This document shows, piece after piece, positions 38,967 through 49,038 of a DNA stretch of 64,000 nucleotides. Each line of letters opens with the position of its first letter. The stretch's first letter is position 1. The notes under the pieces are model-generated. The model was given only the letters and a program-made list of their open reading frames with translations, was not told the origin of the DNA and made no database searches. Source of the stretch: Mycteria americana (lineage: Eukaryota > Chordata > Aves > Ciconiiformes > Ciconiidae). The translations under genes and the position numbers were made by a program. The stretch covers positions 46,355,062 through 46,419,061 of the forward strand of contig NC_134367.1 of the NCBI RefSeq assembly GCF_035582795.1, written 5' to 3'.

Positions 38967-39467
38967 AAAAAAATCTTCTGTATGGATGCAGAGGCGCCGG
39001 CGCCGCCGAGGCGGCCCCGCAGGCAGCCCGTCCCCCCGGGACGGGACAAGTGGAACAATAAATACCACCTCCGCAGTGCCGAGGTGCGAAGCCCCGACAT
39101 CCCCGGCGGAGCCGTGTGCTGCGGGGAGCACCGGGGGCCGGCGGGCAGGGAGGGGGCCGCCCGCTCCCCGCCCCCGGGGGCGCGGCGCTCCCCGGCCCCG
39201 CCGGCGGGGCTGGCTGCGGGGCGGCGCTGCGTGCGCTCGGCCCGGCTGAGAAAGTTGGGGGCGGGCGGAGGGGGGTCCCCCGCCCCGCAGCACCCGCCCC
39301 GGGGCAGCACGGCCGCGCACCGCGCGGAGACCCGCGGCGGGGCGCGGGCCGCGGGCCGCGGCAGGGCGCGAGCAACAGGAGCCGGCGGGCGGAGCGGCGG
39401 CGGCGGCGGCGGCAGCCTCTCCCGCCGGGGCGCGGCGCGGTGCGGTGCGGTGCGGCGCTGGCCCGGC

Positions 39468-39496
39468 GGGGCGGGGCGGGGCAGGGCGGGGCGGGG
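39468..39496 (+). promoter_or_regulatory. G-quadruplex motif / overlapping GC boxes
   Basis: Six runs of three or four G, separated by one or two bases, lie within 29 nt (39,468-71, 73-76, 78-81, 84-86, 88-91, 93-96). They also form overlapping Sp1-type GC boxes about 0.4 kb upstream of the start codon. Confidence 0.75.
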
Positions 39497-39674
39497 CCGG
39501 CGGCGGAGCCCCCTCCTGCCCTGCGGCCCCGCCCCTCCCCTCCCGGCCCCGCCCGCCGCCACCGCCCCCCGCCCCGCGGCCGCCGCTCCCCCGCGCCCCG
39601 TTCCCCCTCGGAGTTGGGTTCCAGAGGGCGGTCGGGGGGCGGGGCGGGGGGCGGGGCGCCGCCGTCGGGGCGCG

Positions 39675-39679
39675 CCAAT
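39675..39679 (+). promoter_or_regulatory. CCAAT box, distal
   Basis: CCAAT in the context GCGCGCCAATGGTGGGCGG, typical of an NF-Y site, 223 bp upstream of the POU3F2 start codon. Confidence 0.55.
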
Positions 39680-39737
39680 GGTGGGCGGCGGCGGCGGCGG
39701 TTGCCAGGGGCGCCCGCGTCCGTCAGGGCGCGGGGAG

Positions 39738-39742
39738 CCAAT
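39738..39742 (+). promoter_or_regulatory. CCAAT box, proximal
   Basis: CCAAT in the context GGAGCCAATGGTGTGCGG, 160 bp upstream of the start codon. It shares the 10-mer GCCAATGGTG with the distal box 63 bp away. Confidence 0.55.
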
Positions 39743-39901
39743 GGTGTGCGGCGGCGGGGCGGGGCGGCCGCGCGTGCCTTCGCAGTGGGCCCCGCCGCGC
39801 GGGCCGGGGGGGCGCGGGCGCCGCGCGGCGCCCGAGGCGAAAAAGTAGCTGTCAAATGCGCGGCGCCTTTAACCGGCGCGATCAGTGCGGCTCGGCGAGT
39901 C

Positions 39902-40315
39902 ATGGCGACCGCAGCCTCCAACCACTACAGCCTGCTCGCCTCCGGCTCCCCCATGGTGCACGCCGAGCCGCCCGGCGGCATGCAGCCCGGCGGCGGCTAC
40001 CGCGACGCCGGCGCCCTGGTGCAGGCGGACTACGCGCTGCAGAGCAACGGGCACCCGCTGAGCCACGCTCACCAGTGGATCGCGGCGCTGTCCCACGGCG
40101 GCCCCGGCGGCGGCGGCGGCGGCGGCGGCGGGGGCGGCGGCGGCGGCGGCGGCGGCGAGGCGCCCTGGTCGGCGGGCGCGCTGGGCCAGCCCGACATCAA
40201 GCCGGCGGTGGTGCAGGCGGGCGGGCGCGGCGACGAGCTGCCGCCGCCGCCGCAGCACCCGCCGCCGGGGCGGGCGCCGCACCTGGTGCACCACGGCGGC
40301 GGCGGCGGGCACCAC

Positions 40316-40348
<33 letters not shown>

Positions 40349-41209
40349 TGGCGGGCGGGCGGCGCGGCGCACCTGCCGCCCGGCATGGCCGCGGCCAACG
40401 GCGCGCAGGCGGGGCTGCTCTACTCCCAGCCGCCCGGCTTCACCGTCAACGGCATGCTGGGCGCCGCGCAGCCGGCGCTGCACCACCACGGCCTGCGCGA
40501 CGCCCACGAGGAGCCGCCGCCGGGGCCGCCCGGGCCGCCGCACCACGGCGCCGAGCACCCGCCGCCGCCCCACGGCCCCCACCCCGGGGCGGCCGGGCCG
40601 GCGCCCGCCGCCGCCGCCGCGCCCCCCGGGCCGCCGCCGCACCACGACCCGCACTCGGACGAGGACACGCCGACCTCGGACGACCTGGAGCAGTTCGCCA
40701 AGCAGTTCAAGCAGCGGCGCATCAAACTGGGATTTACCCAAGCGGACGTGGGGCTGGCGCTGGGCACCCTCTACGGCAACGTCTTCTCGCAGACCACCAT
40801 CTGCCGCTTCGAGGCCCTGCAGCTCAGCTTCAAGAACATGTGCAAGCTGAAGCCTTTGTTGAACAAGTGGTTGGAGGAGGCGGACTCCTCCTCGGGCAGC
40901 CCCACCAGCATAGACAAGATCGCGGCGCAGGGCCGCAAGCGGAAAAAGCGCACCTCCATCGAGGTGAGCGTCAAGGGCGCGCTGGAGAGCCACTTCCTCA
41001 AGTGCCCCAAGCCCTCCGCCCAGGAGATCACCTCGCTCGCGGACAGCCTACAGCTGGAGAAGGAGGTGGTGAGAGTGTGGTTTTGTAACAGGAGACAGAA
41101 AGAGAAGCGCATGACTCCCCCGGGAGGGACGCTGCCGGGCGCCGAGGACGTGTACGGGGCCAGCAGGGACACGCCGCCGCACCACGGGGTGCAGACCCCC
41201 GTGCAGTGA
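39902..41209 (+). CDS. POU3F2: POU domain, class 3, transcription factor 2 (BRN2)
   Basis: Intronless gene for a 435-residue nuclear transcription factor that binds octamer and related DNA and drives neural progenitor, neuronal and neuroendocrine programmes. The start [12 protein letters not shown], the motif [13 protein letters not shown] and the C-terminal end [21 protein letters not shown] identify POU3F2 rather than POU3F1, 3F3 or 3F4. The N-terminal region is low-complexity: 17 Gly at residues 69-85, 11 Ala at 139-149, and Pro/His-rich stretches to about 235. The POU-specific domain spans about 254-328 ([20 protein letters not shown]), then a short linker, a basic RKRKKR signal, and the POU homeodomain at about 346-405 with recognition helix [11 protein letters not shown] (Cys50). 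The start context GAGTCATGG has G at -3 and +4. Human POU3F2 is 443 residues; the mammalian polyglutamine tract is missing here. Codon third positions are strongly G/C. Confidence 0.98.
40106..40156 (+). repeat. GGC repeat encoding 17 glycines
   Basis: Nearly pure GGC codons (one GGG) encode Gly69-Gly85 of POU3F2, at the same place as the polyglycine run of mammalian orthologues. Length polymorphism is likely. Confidence 0.9.
40316..40348 (+). repeat. GCG repeat encoding 11 alanines
   Basis: Eleven uninterrupted GCG codons encode Ala139-Ala149, between HH and WRAGG. Mammalian POU3F2 has a shorter alanine run nearby, after the WRS motif. Confidence 0.9.
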
Positions 41210-41232
41210 ACTCGCGGCGGGGGCGCCCGGCC

Positions 41233-41294
41233 CCTCCTCCTCCTCCTCCTCCTCTCCTCCTCCTCCTCCTCCTCCTCCTCCTCTCCTCCTTCCC
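41233..41294 (+). repeat. (TCC)n repeat in the POU3F2 3' UTR
   Basis: About twenty TCC or CTCC units begin 24 bp after the stop codon. The tract is pyrimidine-pure on the sense strand. Confidence 0.9.
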
Positions 41295-41579
41295 CCAACT
41301 TTTGATTGTCCTCCTTTTTGCTTTTTTGTTTTTCTTTTTTTTAATTATTATTATTTTCTCCTATCTTTAAAAAAAGACAAAAAAACAAAAAAAACGCGCA
41401 AAAAAAAAAAAAAAGAAAAATCAAAACGCGAGCGAGCGAGCGAGAGGGCGAGCGCGAATCACAGCAGACAGACAGACAGACAAAGCACCTGCACCGGGCT
41501 GTCCCTTAGACGGTAGCAGGTGCGATGCTGTATTTTGACCTTTCCCAGGCGAGGGCCCGTGCACCGGAGTGGAGCGAGT

Positions 41580-41690
41580 ACCGCGCACAGGCAGGCAGGC
41601 GCCGGCAGGGCAGCGGCAGGCACCGGCACCGGCAGGGCAGGCACCGGCACCGGCACCGGCACCGGCAGGGCAGCGCAGGGCGAAGCAGTC
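41580..41690 (+). repeat. GGCACC/GGCAGG minisatellite
   Basis: Imperfect hexanucleotide array built from CACCGG and CAGGCA-type units, GC-rich, in the proximal 3' UTR. Frames through it are repetitive (APAPA- or RHRHR-like) and not taken as coding. Confidence 0.85.
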
Positions 41691-42194
41691 CGCACAAAAC
41701 TCCCTTGCTCGCTGGCGAAAAAATACGGCGCTGCCCGGCCGGGGAGGGGGCGGGGGGTGGGGGGGGCGCAGCCACCTCGGGTCCCCTCCGCAGCCCCCTC
41801 CTGCCACACAAAGGCAGATTGCATTGTGGAATGTCGCTCGGTGTTGGCACATGCTGCTGTGTTTATTTTCTGTGGATCCCCTGTAGGAATATATGAAAAA
41901 AAAAAAAAAAGAAGAGAAAGGAAAAGCTATCCCTTTTGATGTAGACAGTATTTAACCGTACCAATTTGCACTGCAAGAAAATCGAAGTTTACATAAACAA
42001 ATTCTTTTTTTTTTCCTTTTTTTTTTTTCCTTCCTTTCCAACCTTAATTTTGCAAATGACTTGCATTTTCCACGGTGAGCGTTAGTCAACCAGTGACCGG
42101 TCTACAATATGTTACTGTGTTTTAGCCTTTGCTTTATGTGTATATGTGAACTTTTGTTATAAACAAGTCTTCTTAAATATGTGTAACGCTTATT

Positions 42195-42320
42195 TTCTCC
42201 TTTTACCGTAGCAAAAAGAATGCGTATATCTGTATGTATGTATACATATGCATGCGTGCATAGACGTACATATATACACATATATATCATCTATATGTAT
42301 ACATATATGTATATGCACCG
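42195..42320 (+). repeat. Alternating purine-pyrimidine tract
   Basis: About 125 bp of mostly alternating TA, TG or CA steps (TGTATGTATGTATACATATG, CATATATACACATATATA) in the 3' UTR. It is self-complementary in several registers and may form hairpins or Z-DNA. Confidence 0.75.
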
Positions 42321-42625
42321 CCAGCTTCCATTCTCCAGAGACGTGACTCTCGTAATTGCTTAATATACGCCTTCAACGGCAAGAGTCGAGTTTGGAGAAG
42401 GGAGAATAATGCAAATCGACAAAGTAAACTTCATTTTCAGGCAGTGTCCGGGGGCCGAGGCGCAGCCAGAAGGGGAGAAAAAAATCCATGCAGCCCTTCC
42501 AGGTTGTGTCAGGGCGGGCGAGCAAGGCCCGGTGTGGGAAAGGCAGAGACGAAACAACACGTTTCCAGAGTTTTCCCGGAGAAAGTGGCACTTCCTTGCG
42601 AGGAAAAGGGGACTATTTAGCTTCT

Positions 42626-42643
42626 CCCCCCCCCCCCCCCCCC
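42626..42643 (+). repeat. C18 homopolymer
   Basis: Eighteen consecutive C on the + strand within the inferred 3' UTR, the longest of five such tracts. Confidence 0.9.
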
Positions 42644-43552
42644 AGCCCCCTTCCCTTCCCCTCCTGCCCCCGAGGCTCCCCGTGAGTGCCCTCGGCACCC
42701 CCGGATCCGCCGCCCGGGCAGCCCCTGCTCGTGTTGGCCCTAAAACTTTCTTGCCTTGAGCAGTTGCGCACCAAGGCCGAGGCGGGGGGAGCCCGAGGGG
42801 TGCTGGGCCGGGGGGGCCCGGGTGCTTACACCTGCCCCTCCTCTCCGCAGAGACCCTGTGCGTTTCTCTTTCACTGTTATTTTTCATATTTTTTTTTTCT
42901 ATTTGTATCTAGCCCTCCCCACCCCACCCCCTGTCCTTGGTCAGATTCCGGTATAATTTATTGAAGGAAAGGACCAGTTGTAACTTGGGCAGCCTTGTGT
43001 CTTTCACTGGGGAATGAAATGAAGTGGGAAAAAAAAAATGCCATTTTTCAATCCGTCTTTTTTCCCCCCCTTCGTTGATAGTTTTAAAGTGCATTTAGTG
43101 ACATTATCTCGATGAGAAACGGTTAACTTTCCAAAAAAAAAAAAAGATAAAAACCCACGAGGACAAAAAAAAAAAAGGAAAAAAAGAAGCAAAACAAAAA
43201 GCTCTAAAGGGAAGCAGAGGAGCGGGACCTGGGAGCAGCGCATGTATGTGCGTGTGTCTGCGTGCGTGTGTTGGTGTACTTATGCACACACACAGCTATG
43301 CATATACATTAGAGGAACTTTAAACTATGATAGTTATAAATTCATAAAGGGATCATTTAGCCAGCACAAACGGGTGCTTTAGAGACAAAGCATTTTTATA
43401 ATCTAAAAGTTTACTTAGTTGAGTGTTGGACAATTATGGAGAAAAAACAGTGAAGCATTCTCTCGCAGAACTCTCCTATAAATATTGCATTCAGTAGCTA
43501 AGGCTTTAGAGTATGTTTCTCATTGTCTTTTAAAGCGCCTGTGACATTGGGT

Positions 43553-43612
43553 TTTCTTTCCTTCTTTCTTTCTGTCTCCCTTTCTTTCTTTCTCTCTTTC
43601 TTTCTTTCTTCT
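43553..43612 (+). repeat. (CTTT)n repeat
   Basis: Interrupted CTTT tetranucleotide array, about 60 bp, polypyrimidine on the + strand, inside the inferred 3' UTR. Confidence 0.85.
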
Positions 43613-44269
43613 TGGTAAGACAGATGATGATTTCTAAGAGGCACATGCATTAGCCTTTTTCCTAGTTTTCCAACAATTGTTACAAAGATACGGGCACCAA
43701 GCTTTTCTCTTTTCTTTTTTTTTTTCTTTTTTTTTTTTTTGGATGTATTGAGCTGCTTGTTATTTAAAGTGTTGAGGACTAGCGCCTAGTGAAGTGAATC
43801 AGATCAGGGCAGATCCAGTGGTAAAGGGAGGAAATGAACTTTCAGACACTTACTAATACGTGCGTAAGGTCAGAAAACGGAGTCGAGAGGATGTTTGAGA
43901 AAAGCCTCAAACTCCAAATAGGTTTACTAAAAAAAAAAAAAAAAGTTACCACACAAACCTTACCACTATGTATATATGTTTAATATTTGTCCTTTGAAAT
44001 GCAGAAATAGTTTCAATGTTTTCTTTGTCTATTTTTCTTTCTTTTTTTTTTTTTTTTAAATGCTACCCAGGGAAATATTTTCATATCATTTTTAAGTGGC
44101 CTGCCTCAATGTATATTTATTTCTTTTAAAGCAAACAGGTTATGGAAACTGTTTTTCTGTAGCTTTAAATGAGTAGGTGAACAAAATCTATATGGGATGT
44201 AATTTTTTTTTTGGTTCAGTCTCTTTAAAAATACTTTGTTTTGGTACATTTGGATGTGCTTGTGGGGAA

Positions 44270-44275
44270 AATAAA
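44270..44275 (+). terminator. Possible proximal polyadenylation signal
   Basis: AATAAA 3.06 kb after the POU3F2 stop codon. Downstream sequence is AT-rich rather than clearly GU-rich, so it may be a secondary site. Confidence 0.45.
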
Positions 44276-44511
44276 AACGCAGAGATCCTTATATATTTAT
44301 GTTAAAGTAATATTTTATTATCTACATAAAACAGAAATGCACAATACCTTCATAGTTTGTTCTAATTATTGAAATATCTTTATTTTATTTTTAAAGATAG
44401 CACAGATTTGCATAGTTCTTAAGATTTGGAGGGAGAACACCCCAGTACTTATACTGAGTTAAGTTCTGTGTAAAAGCACCGCCATTCCTTTATATTTCAT
44501 GGAATTTTTGG

Positions 44512-44517
44512 AATAAA
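44512..44517 (+). terminator. Likely POU3F2 polyadenylation signal
   Basis: AATAAA 3.3 kb after the stop codon. A GTGCTCATTGTGTCTC GU/U-rich stretch lies about 70 bp further on, and the base composition switches to CpG-rich just after it, as expected at a transcript end. Confidence 0.6.
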
Positions 44518-44559
44518 TTTGATGCCTATACCGAGAGGTTCCACGTTCATAACTTCCAG

Positions 44560-47500
44560 GGTCTTGGAGGAGAGCCCGGGGAGCTGTGCTCATTGTGTCT
44601 CTCCGCAGAGGAGCCGCAGCGGTGTGTTTTGAAGCCTTGATTTCTGTGCGGGTAGGGCTGTCCTGCCTTCGGTGCTGGCGGGGAGAGCCGCTGCTCGGGC
44701 CGGTTGCGCGTTCTGGCGGAAGGCGTGCGGGAGAAGAGACTCTCCTCGCCTCCTTCCCTTTCGATAATGTAAGGTCTGACTCCTCAAAAAAAGAAAAACA
44801 ACAAGGCGGGGCTTAATTGCGGGGAGTACTCTTTAAAAGAGGGAGGACGGATCCGGCTGCCCAGCGGGGCTGCGCACCCCCGGGCCGGGCGGGCGCTCCC
44901 CGGGCCGGGCCCCGGGCCCCGCGGCGGCGGCGGCGGCGGCACCGAGCCGGCGGGGCCGGGCCTGTCCCCCCGGCGTCTGCGGCTCGGTGTGCGGGGCGGC
45001 CCGGCGGGTTTGAGCCGAGGGTCCCGGCGTGAGGCGCTGAGCGGGGCTGGGCGCTGCGGGCGGCGTCGGGCGAGCGGCCTCGGGGCAGGCGGCGTGTGCT
45101 CGGGTGCGTTTTGGCTGGCTCGGTTTCCTGCGTGCAGTGCCCTGCTCTCCCCCCGCCTCGTTTCTAGGCTTATTAGATTTAATCATCTTTTCTAACTCCT
45201 AGTCAATATTACGCTCATCCCGAACAGATTCAGCTAAATGATCTTATCAATAGTTTCGGAGAGAAGTGACAGAAAGAAGAAGTGTTTTGTGACCGCAGAC
45301 GTGCTGACGGGTAAAATCTCGAAGCCGGGTATGGATTTAAAAGCCCTCGGTCAATAGCCTGCGGAGCCGGCTGCGGAAAGCGAGCAGCCTCTGCCCTCTG
45401 CAGGACGCTCGGGTGGGCGCCGGGGGAACGTTTCGCCCTCGGCGGCCGGGCCCTGCTGCCGGCCGGCCCTCCCGCGCCGGGTGGACAGGAGGCGGCTTGG
45501 GTGGATGGTGCCTTGCTCGGCGGGGCAGGCCCGGCGCCGCGGGGATGGCCGCCGAGAGCCGGTGCTCGGGGCCGGGCCGCCCGCTGTGGCGGCCCCCGGG
45601 CTGCTCCTCCGGGGCTCTTTGCCCAGGGAGAGGCTGACCGGATGGGAGCGACTTCTCTCGTCCTTCCCGGCTGGGTGCGGGGAGGCCGGCCGTTTGGGGG
45701 GTCCTTTTCCCCGTTTCCTTCTCTCTTTTAAGAGAAAGCAGAGGGGGAAATGGAGCAGCCGCAGGACGCACCTTCTGCAGGTGATGCCAGGGTGCGCGGC
45801 AGCTCCCGGAGCTCCCCCGCCCTCGTTCCCAGCAGGGACTCTCTGTCGCAGATGGGATGCCAACAACAAAAGCCCTGTTTCCTCGGCTCGCTCCCTCTGA
45901 TGGAGGCCGAAGCTGGAAGGCGGGAGGAGACTGTGTATCCCGAAGCCCTTGAGTCGTGATTGCCTCCCCCCGTGTCCCCGGCCCCGCGGGGGTGAGAGGC
46001 AGCGGCCGGTGCTGCCCGCCCCGGGGAGCGCCCTCCCGCCGGCGGGGGCGGCCGCCCAGCCCCGCCAGCTCTCCCGAAGGCGGGCAAAAGGGGGCCGGGG
46101 CTGGGAAGGAGAGAAGCGGGGCTTCCGCAAATGCCCCAGGCTGCGGGGCAGGCCGGGGCGGTCCCTCGGAGGGTGATGCTCTCGGGCCGGGCAACTTGAG
46201 AGAGCCCCGACGGGGGCAGAGGCCCCGGTAGCCCCCGGCTCCGCCCCGTCGTCTCTCTCTCTCCCCCTCGGGTTTTGTCGGCGGGAGCTCGGGGTTTCCC
46301 CCCTGCCCCCCGAGACCCCTCTCCAGTGCCCGGCTCCCCGGGCGCGCTTCTGGCCCTCGCCGGGCCGCGGGGACACGGCGGGACGGGCCCGCTGCCTCCG
46401 CCGCCCCGGCCTCCTGCCCCCGACCCCCAGCCGGGGGCCGCCCTCTCCTCCTCCTCCGGCCCCAGCCCCCCGTCCGTCGCCCAGCTGCCTGCCCCTACCC
46501 GCCGGGGCGGCCCCAGGCCCCGAAGTCGTCCCAAGCCGCCTCGTTGGGAGTTTGATGGCTCTTTGTTCGGTGCCGTCGGTGCGGGCTTTCTCCGGGGACG
46601 GGTGACCCGCCCGGGGAGGGGAGGCGACGGCCCCCGGTGGGCGATGGGGCCCGTCGGCGGCGGGGGGAGCGGCGCTGAGCTTAGTCCGGCTTAAGTCTCT
46701 GGGCTTAGATAAAGCCGTGGGGAGGGTCGCGTACCCGGGCTGTCCGCCCAGCCCGGGCCCGGGCAGCGCCTGGCGGGGCAGGGGGGTGGGAGCAAGGAGG
46801 GGGGAAGATGCCCGCGGCTTCTCGGGTGGACAGGGCCGCGGCGGCCTTCTGCTGCCTCGAGAGCGGAGGCTGGATGGTGTGGTCTGTCTTGGACAACGTG
46901 GCTCTCCCGCGTCCTCTGCTCCTTCGGGGGTTATCTATTTATTTTGTGCTTCGGAAGGGGCGGGGGTCTGGGCTGCCGCTCCGGCTTTAATCTCGAGATG
47001 GAAAAGTAAAAAAAACCCAATTTTTCAGAGTTGAGCGAGCTAAGTTGGCACTTTGCGCTCGGGGCATGGCCGGGCTGTCGTCGGGGATGTAGGAAGATGC
47101 TCCGAAGAAGGCGATGTCACCCCGGCTCGGCCGGGCGGTCGGGCACCGGGCGGTACCGGGAGAGGCGGGTGCTTTTCCGGGGGAAATCAGTCAGAGCGAA
47201 ACCAAAGCGTGCTTTAGCAGAAACGATAAAATAAAAAGCAAGAACTCCTTCTCAGACGCGACTTCTCAGCCAGTTATAAACCAAACAAGCGGGCTTTTCG
47301 GCAGACGAGTCCGAGCCGCAGCGCGTGGATTTCCACGCCGCACCCGGCCTCAGCCCGGGGCCTGACCCACGCTGCAAGTCTCTGTCCTCGAACCGCAAAT
47401 CCCTCCCTGCAAAGTCCGTGTAAATACCTCCGAAACTCGGCCGGGTGTCCCGGGCGTGCCGGGGTTTCGGGCAGGGAGCCGGGGAGGCCGCCGGTGCCGG

Positions 47501-48290
47501 CGCGGAGCCCCTTCCCCCCGCACCCCTTCCTCCCCCGGCCCCGCAGCGGCCCCGCGCCGCCCCCGCAAGGCCCGGGCCTCCCCGCGGGACGCAGGGGTCG
47601 GATCCCGCCCTCCCGTCGGCGGGCAAGGGAGCGGGACGGGCCGAGGGCAGCGGCGAAGGCGCGGCGGAAAGTCCTCGCCGGTGCTGCCGGGAGGGCGGCG
47701 GGGCGGCGGCGGGCGCCTCGCCCTTGCCCGGGGGGGCGGGCGGCTGGGCCCGGGGCCGCCGGGTCCCTTCGCCCCGGGACGGGGGCGAGTTTGGCCGGGG
47801 CTGCCTGTCCCCGTCCGTGCCGGGGATCAGCCCCCCGCCGGGGCAGAGCCGCTGCCGAGCTGGGGCAGGCGGGCTGCCAGGACGTGGGGGCCGGCGGGGC
47901 CGGCCCGGGGGACCCCACCGCTCCCACGGCGGGCCCCGGCTCCGGCCTCCGGTGCGGGCTGCCCCGGAGAGCCGCCGGGGCGGGGAGGCGGCCCCGGCGG
48001 CGGGCTCCAGCTCCGGCCCGGCTGCGGCTCTCCCGGCGGCCCGGCCGGCTCAGCTGTGCCGCCCCGGGTGTCCCCGGGCACGTCGGCACAGATGTCGTTT
48101 TTAAGGACGAAAAGGCGAGCAGGCCGGTAGGAAGTTGGCGGCCGGTGTTTCTTCCCCTGCTCCTGGCAGGGCGGTGAATCCTGGCAGGACAGCCCGGGCA
48201 GAGGCAGCTCGTAAAAGCGGTGGCCGGACCGCTCTCCCCCTCCTCGTCCCCGTCCCGTCCCGTCCCCTCCCGTCCCGGGAGTTGTAAGAG
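44560..48290. promoter_or_regulatory. Large CpG-island cluster downstream of POU3F2
   Basis: About 3.7 kb of CpG-dense DNA (densest at 44,630-45,130, 45,340-46,800 and 47,290-48,270) begins right after the inferred POU3F2 transcript end. Short AT-richer gaps lie near 45,200-45,330 and 46,980-47,040. Overlapping frames of 200-340 codons on both strands lack domains and mirror each other. It could be the promoter of an unannotated non-coding transcript or part of an extended polycomb domain. Confidence 0.65.
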
Positions 48291-48900
48291 GCGCTCGTCT
48301 AAAAGTTAGGGCTTGTTTTTAGCCAGCCTGACTCATTCATTAATTCCCTTTCCCTCCTTGATTCATTCATGTCTACAGTCATTCATTGCCAAGTCCATGG
48401 AGGCATCAGCTCCTTGGTCAGTAGGGGAGACGTACAAACAAGGATGGTGCTATTTATTTCCCTCTGCCTGTGGATTTCTAAGACGTTCAAGCAGGCACAA
48501 TCATTAAACTAATTTGTATTTGATTGTTTGGGCGGACGGGGGTGAATTTTATTGCACTAAGCATTCAAGCACGCACGCATCGCTGATTACCAGTATACAT
48601 TAAATAAAGTTGTTTGTACACATTGTCTTACCACATATAGGCAGTCTTATTATTCTAATTACTCTAATTAGTGCATTGAAATGTTTTCTACTTGATTTGA
48701 GGAGACAGTGATTAGTTCTATTACTTCTTTTAACTCTTATTTCATGGAAAACTGTTGATGCATGAAACAATTACCTGTTTTTCTCTTTAATATAGCGCGG
48801 GCCAAAAATATGATGAAATGATACCCTTGACGGGTAGAAACATTCATCTCTTTCCCCTTTTTAAAAGAGCTTCCATTTTTTATAGATCTCCCCACCAGAT
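48290..48900. promoter_or_regulatory. Strong candidate enhancer after the 3' CpG cluster
   Basis: An abrupt change to AT-rich sequence with closely spaced homeodomain sites. Two TAATTA cores lie at 48,656-48,661 and 48,665-48,670 separated by CTC. Others are CATTAATTCCC near 48,338, CAATCATTAAACTAATTTG near 48,500, and ATTCATTCA direct repeats near 48,330-48,390. The position flanking a CpG island mirrors the 32.1-kb element upstream. Conservation was not tested. Confidence 0.45.
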
Positions 48901-49022
48901 AGACACTTCCCCCCCACCAAGCGTTCGCAAATAATTATTTCTAGCCAAAGCAGCACGTTTCTTCTTTACAATTTCTTCTGCCAGTCCTTTGGTACTTTAT
49001 GGTTGTAGCATTTACCTTCCTG

Positions 49023-49038
49023 CCCCCCCCCCCCCCCC
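49023..49038 (+). repeat. C16 homopolymer
   Basis: Sixteen consecutive C followed by nine A on the + strand. Confidence 0.9.

Larger units (their letters stand above)
38975..39901 (+). promoter_or_regulatory. POU3F2 CpG-island promoter and 5' leader
   Basis: Very GC-rich, CpG-dense DNA directly preceding and continuous with the coding region. It contains many GC boxes (GGGCGGGG), a six-run G-quadruplex motif, two CCAAT boxes and no obvious TATA box near the gene, fitting a TATA-less CpG-island promoter. Transcription probably begins within the last few hundred bases, but no start site can be fixed. The reading frame of POU3F2 is open upstream for about 260 codons only because of the GC richness. 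The first residues of the known family fix the start at 39,902. Confidence 0.75.
41210..44535 (+). other. POU3F2 3' UTR (inferred extent)
   Basis: From the TGA stop to just past the last AATAAA is about 3.3 kb, close to the long 3' UTR I recall for the mammalian gene. It starts GC-rich with TCC and GGCACC-type repeats. After 41,900 it becomes AT-rich, with U-rich tracts, AUUUA motifs, a Pumilio-type TGTATATA at 43,969-43,976 and two exact octamers (42,409 and 44,406). No competing ORF has protein character. Its end is inferred from polyadenylation signals only. Confidence 0.65.

Noticed and set aside
39116-39901. Extension of the POU3F2 frame upstream by 262 codons
   Set aside because: The frame is open only through GC richness. 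Family members start at MATAASN, and the upstream residues have no family similarity.
39869-40993. 374-codon minus-strand frame opposite POU3F2, and long + frames in other phases (for example 39,445-41,088)
   Set aside because: These are shadows of the POU3F2 coding sequence; their arginine/alanine runs are alternate-frame readings of GGC and GCG repeats.
45337-46534. Minus-strand frames of 268-341 codons and their + strand counterparts in the downstream CpG cluster
   Set aside because: Several overlapping frames share the same DNA, with no conserved domain, promoter or polyadenylation context.
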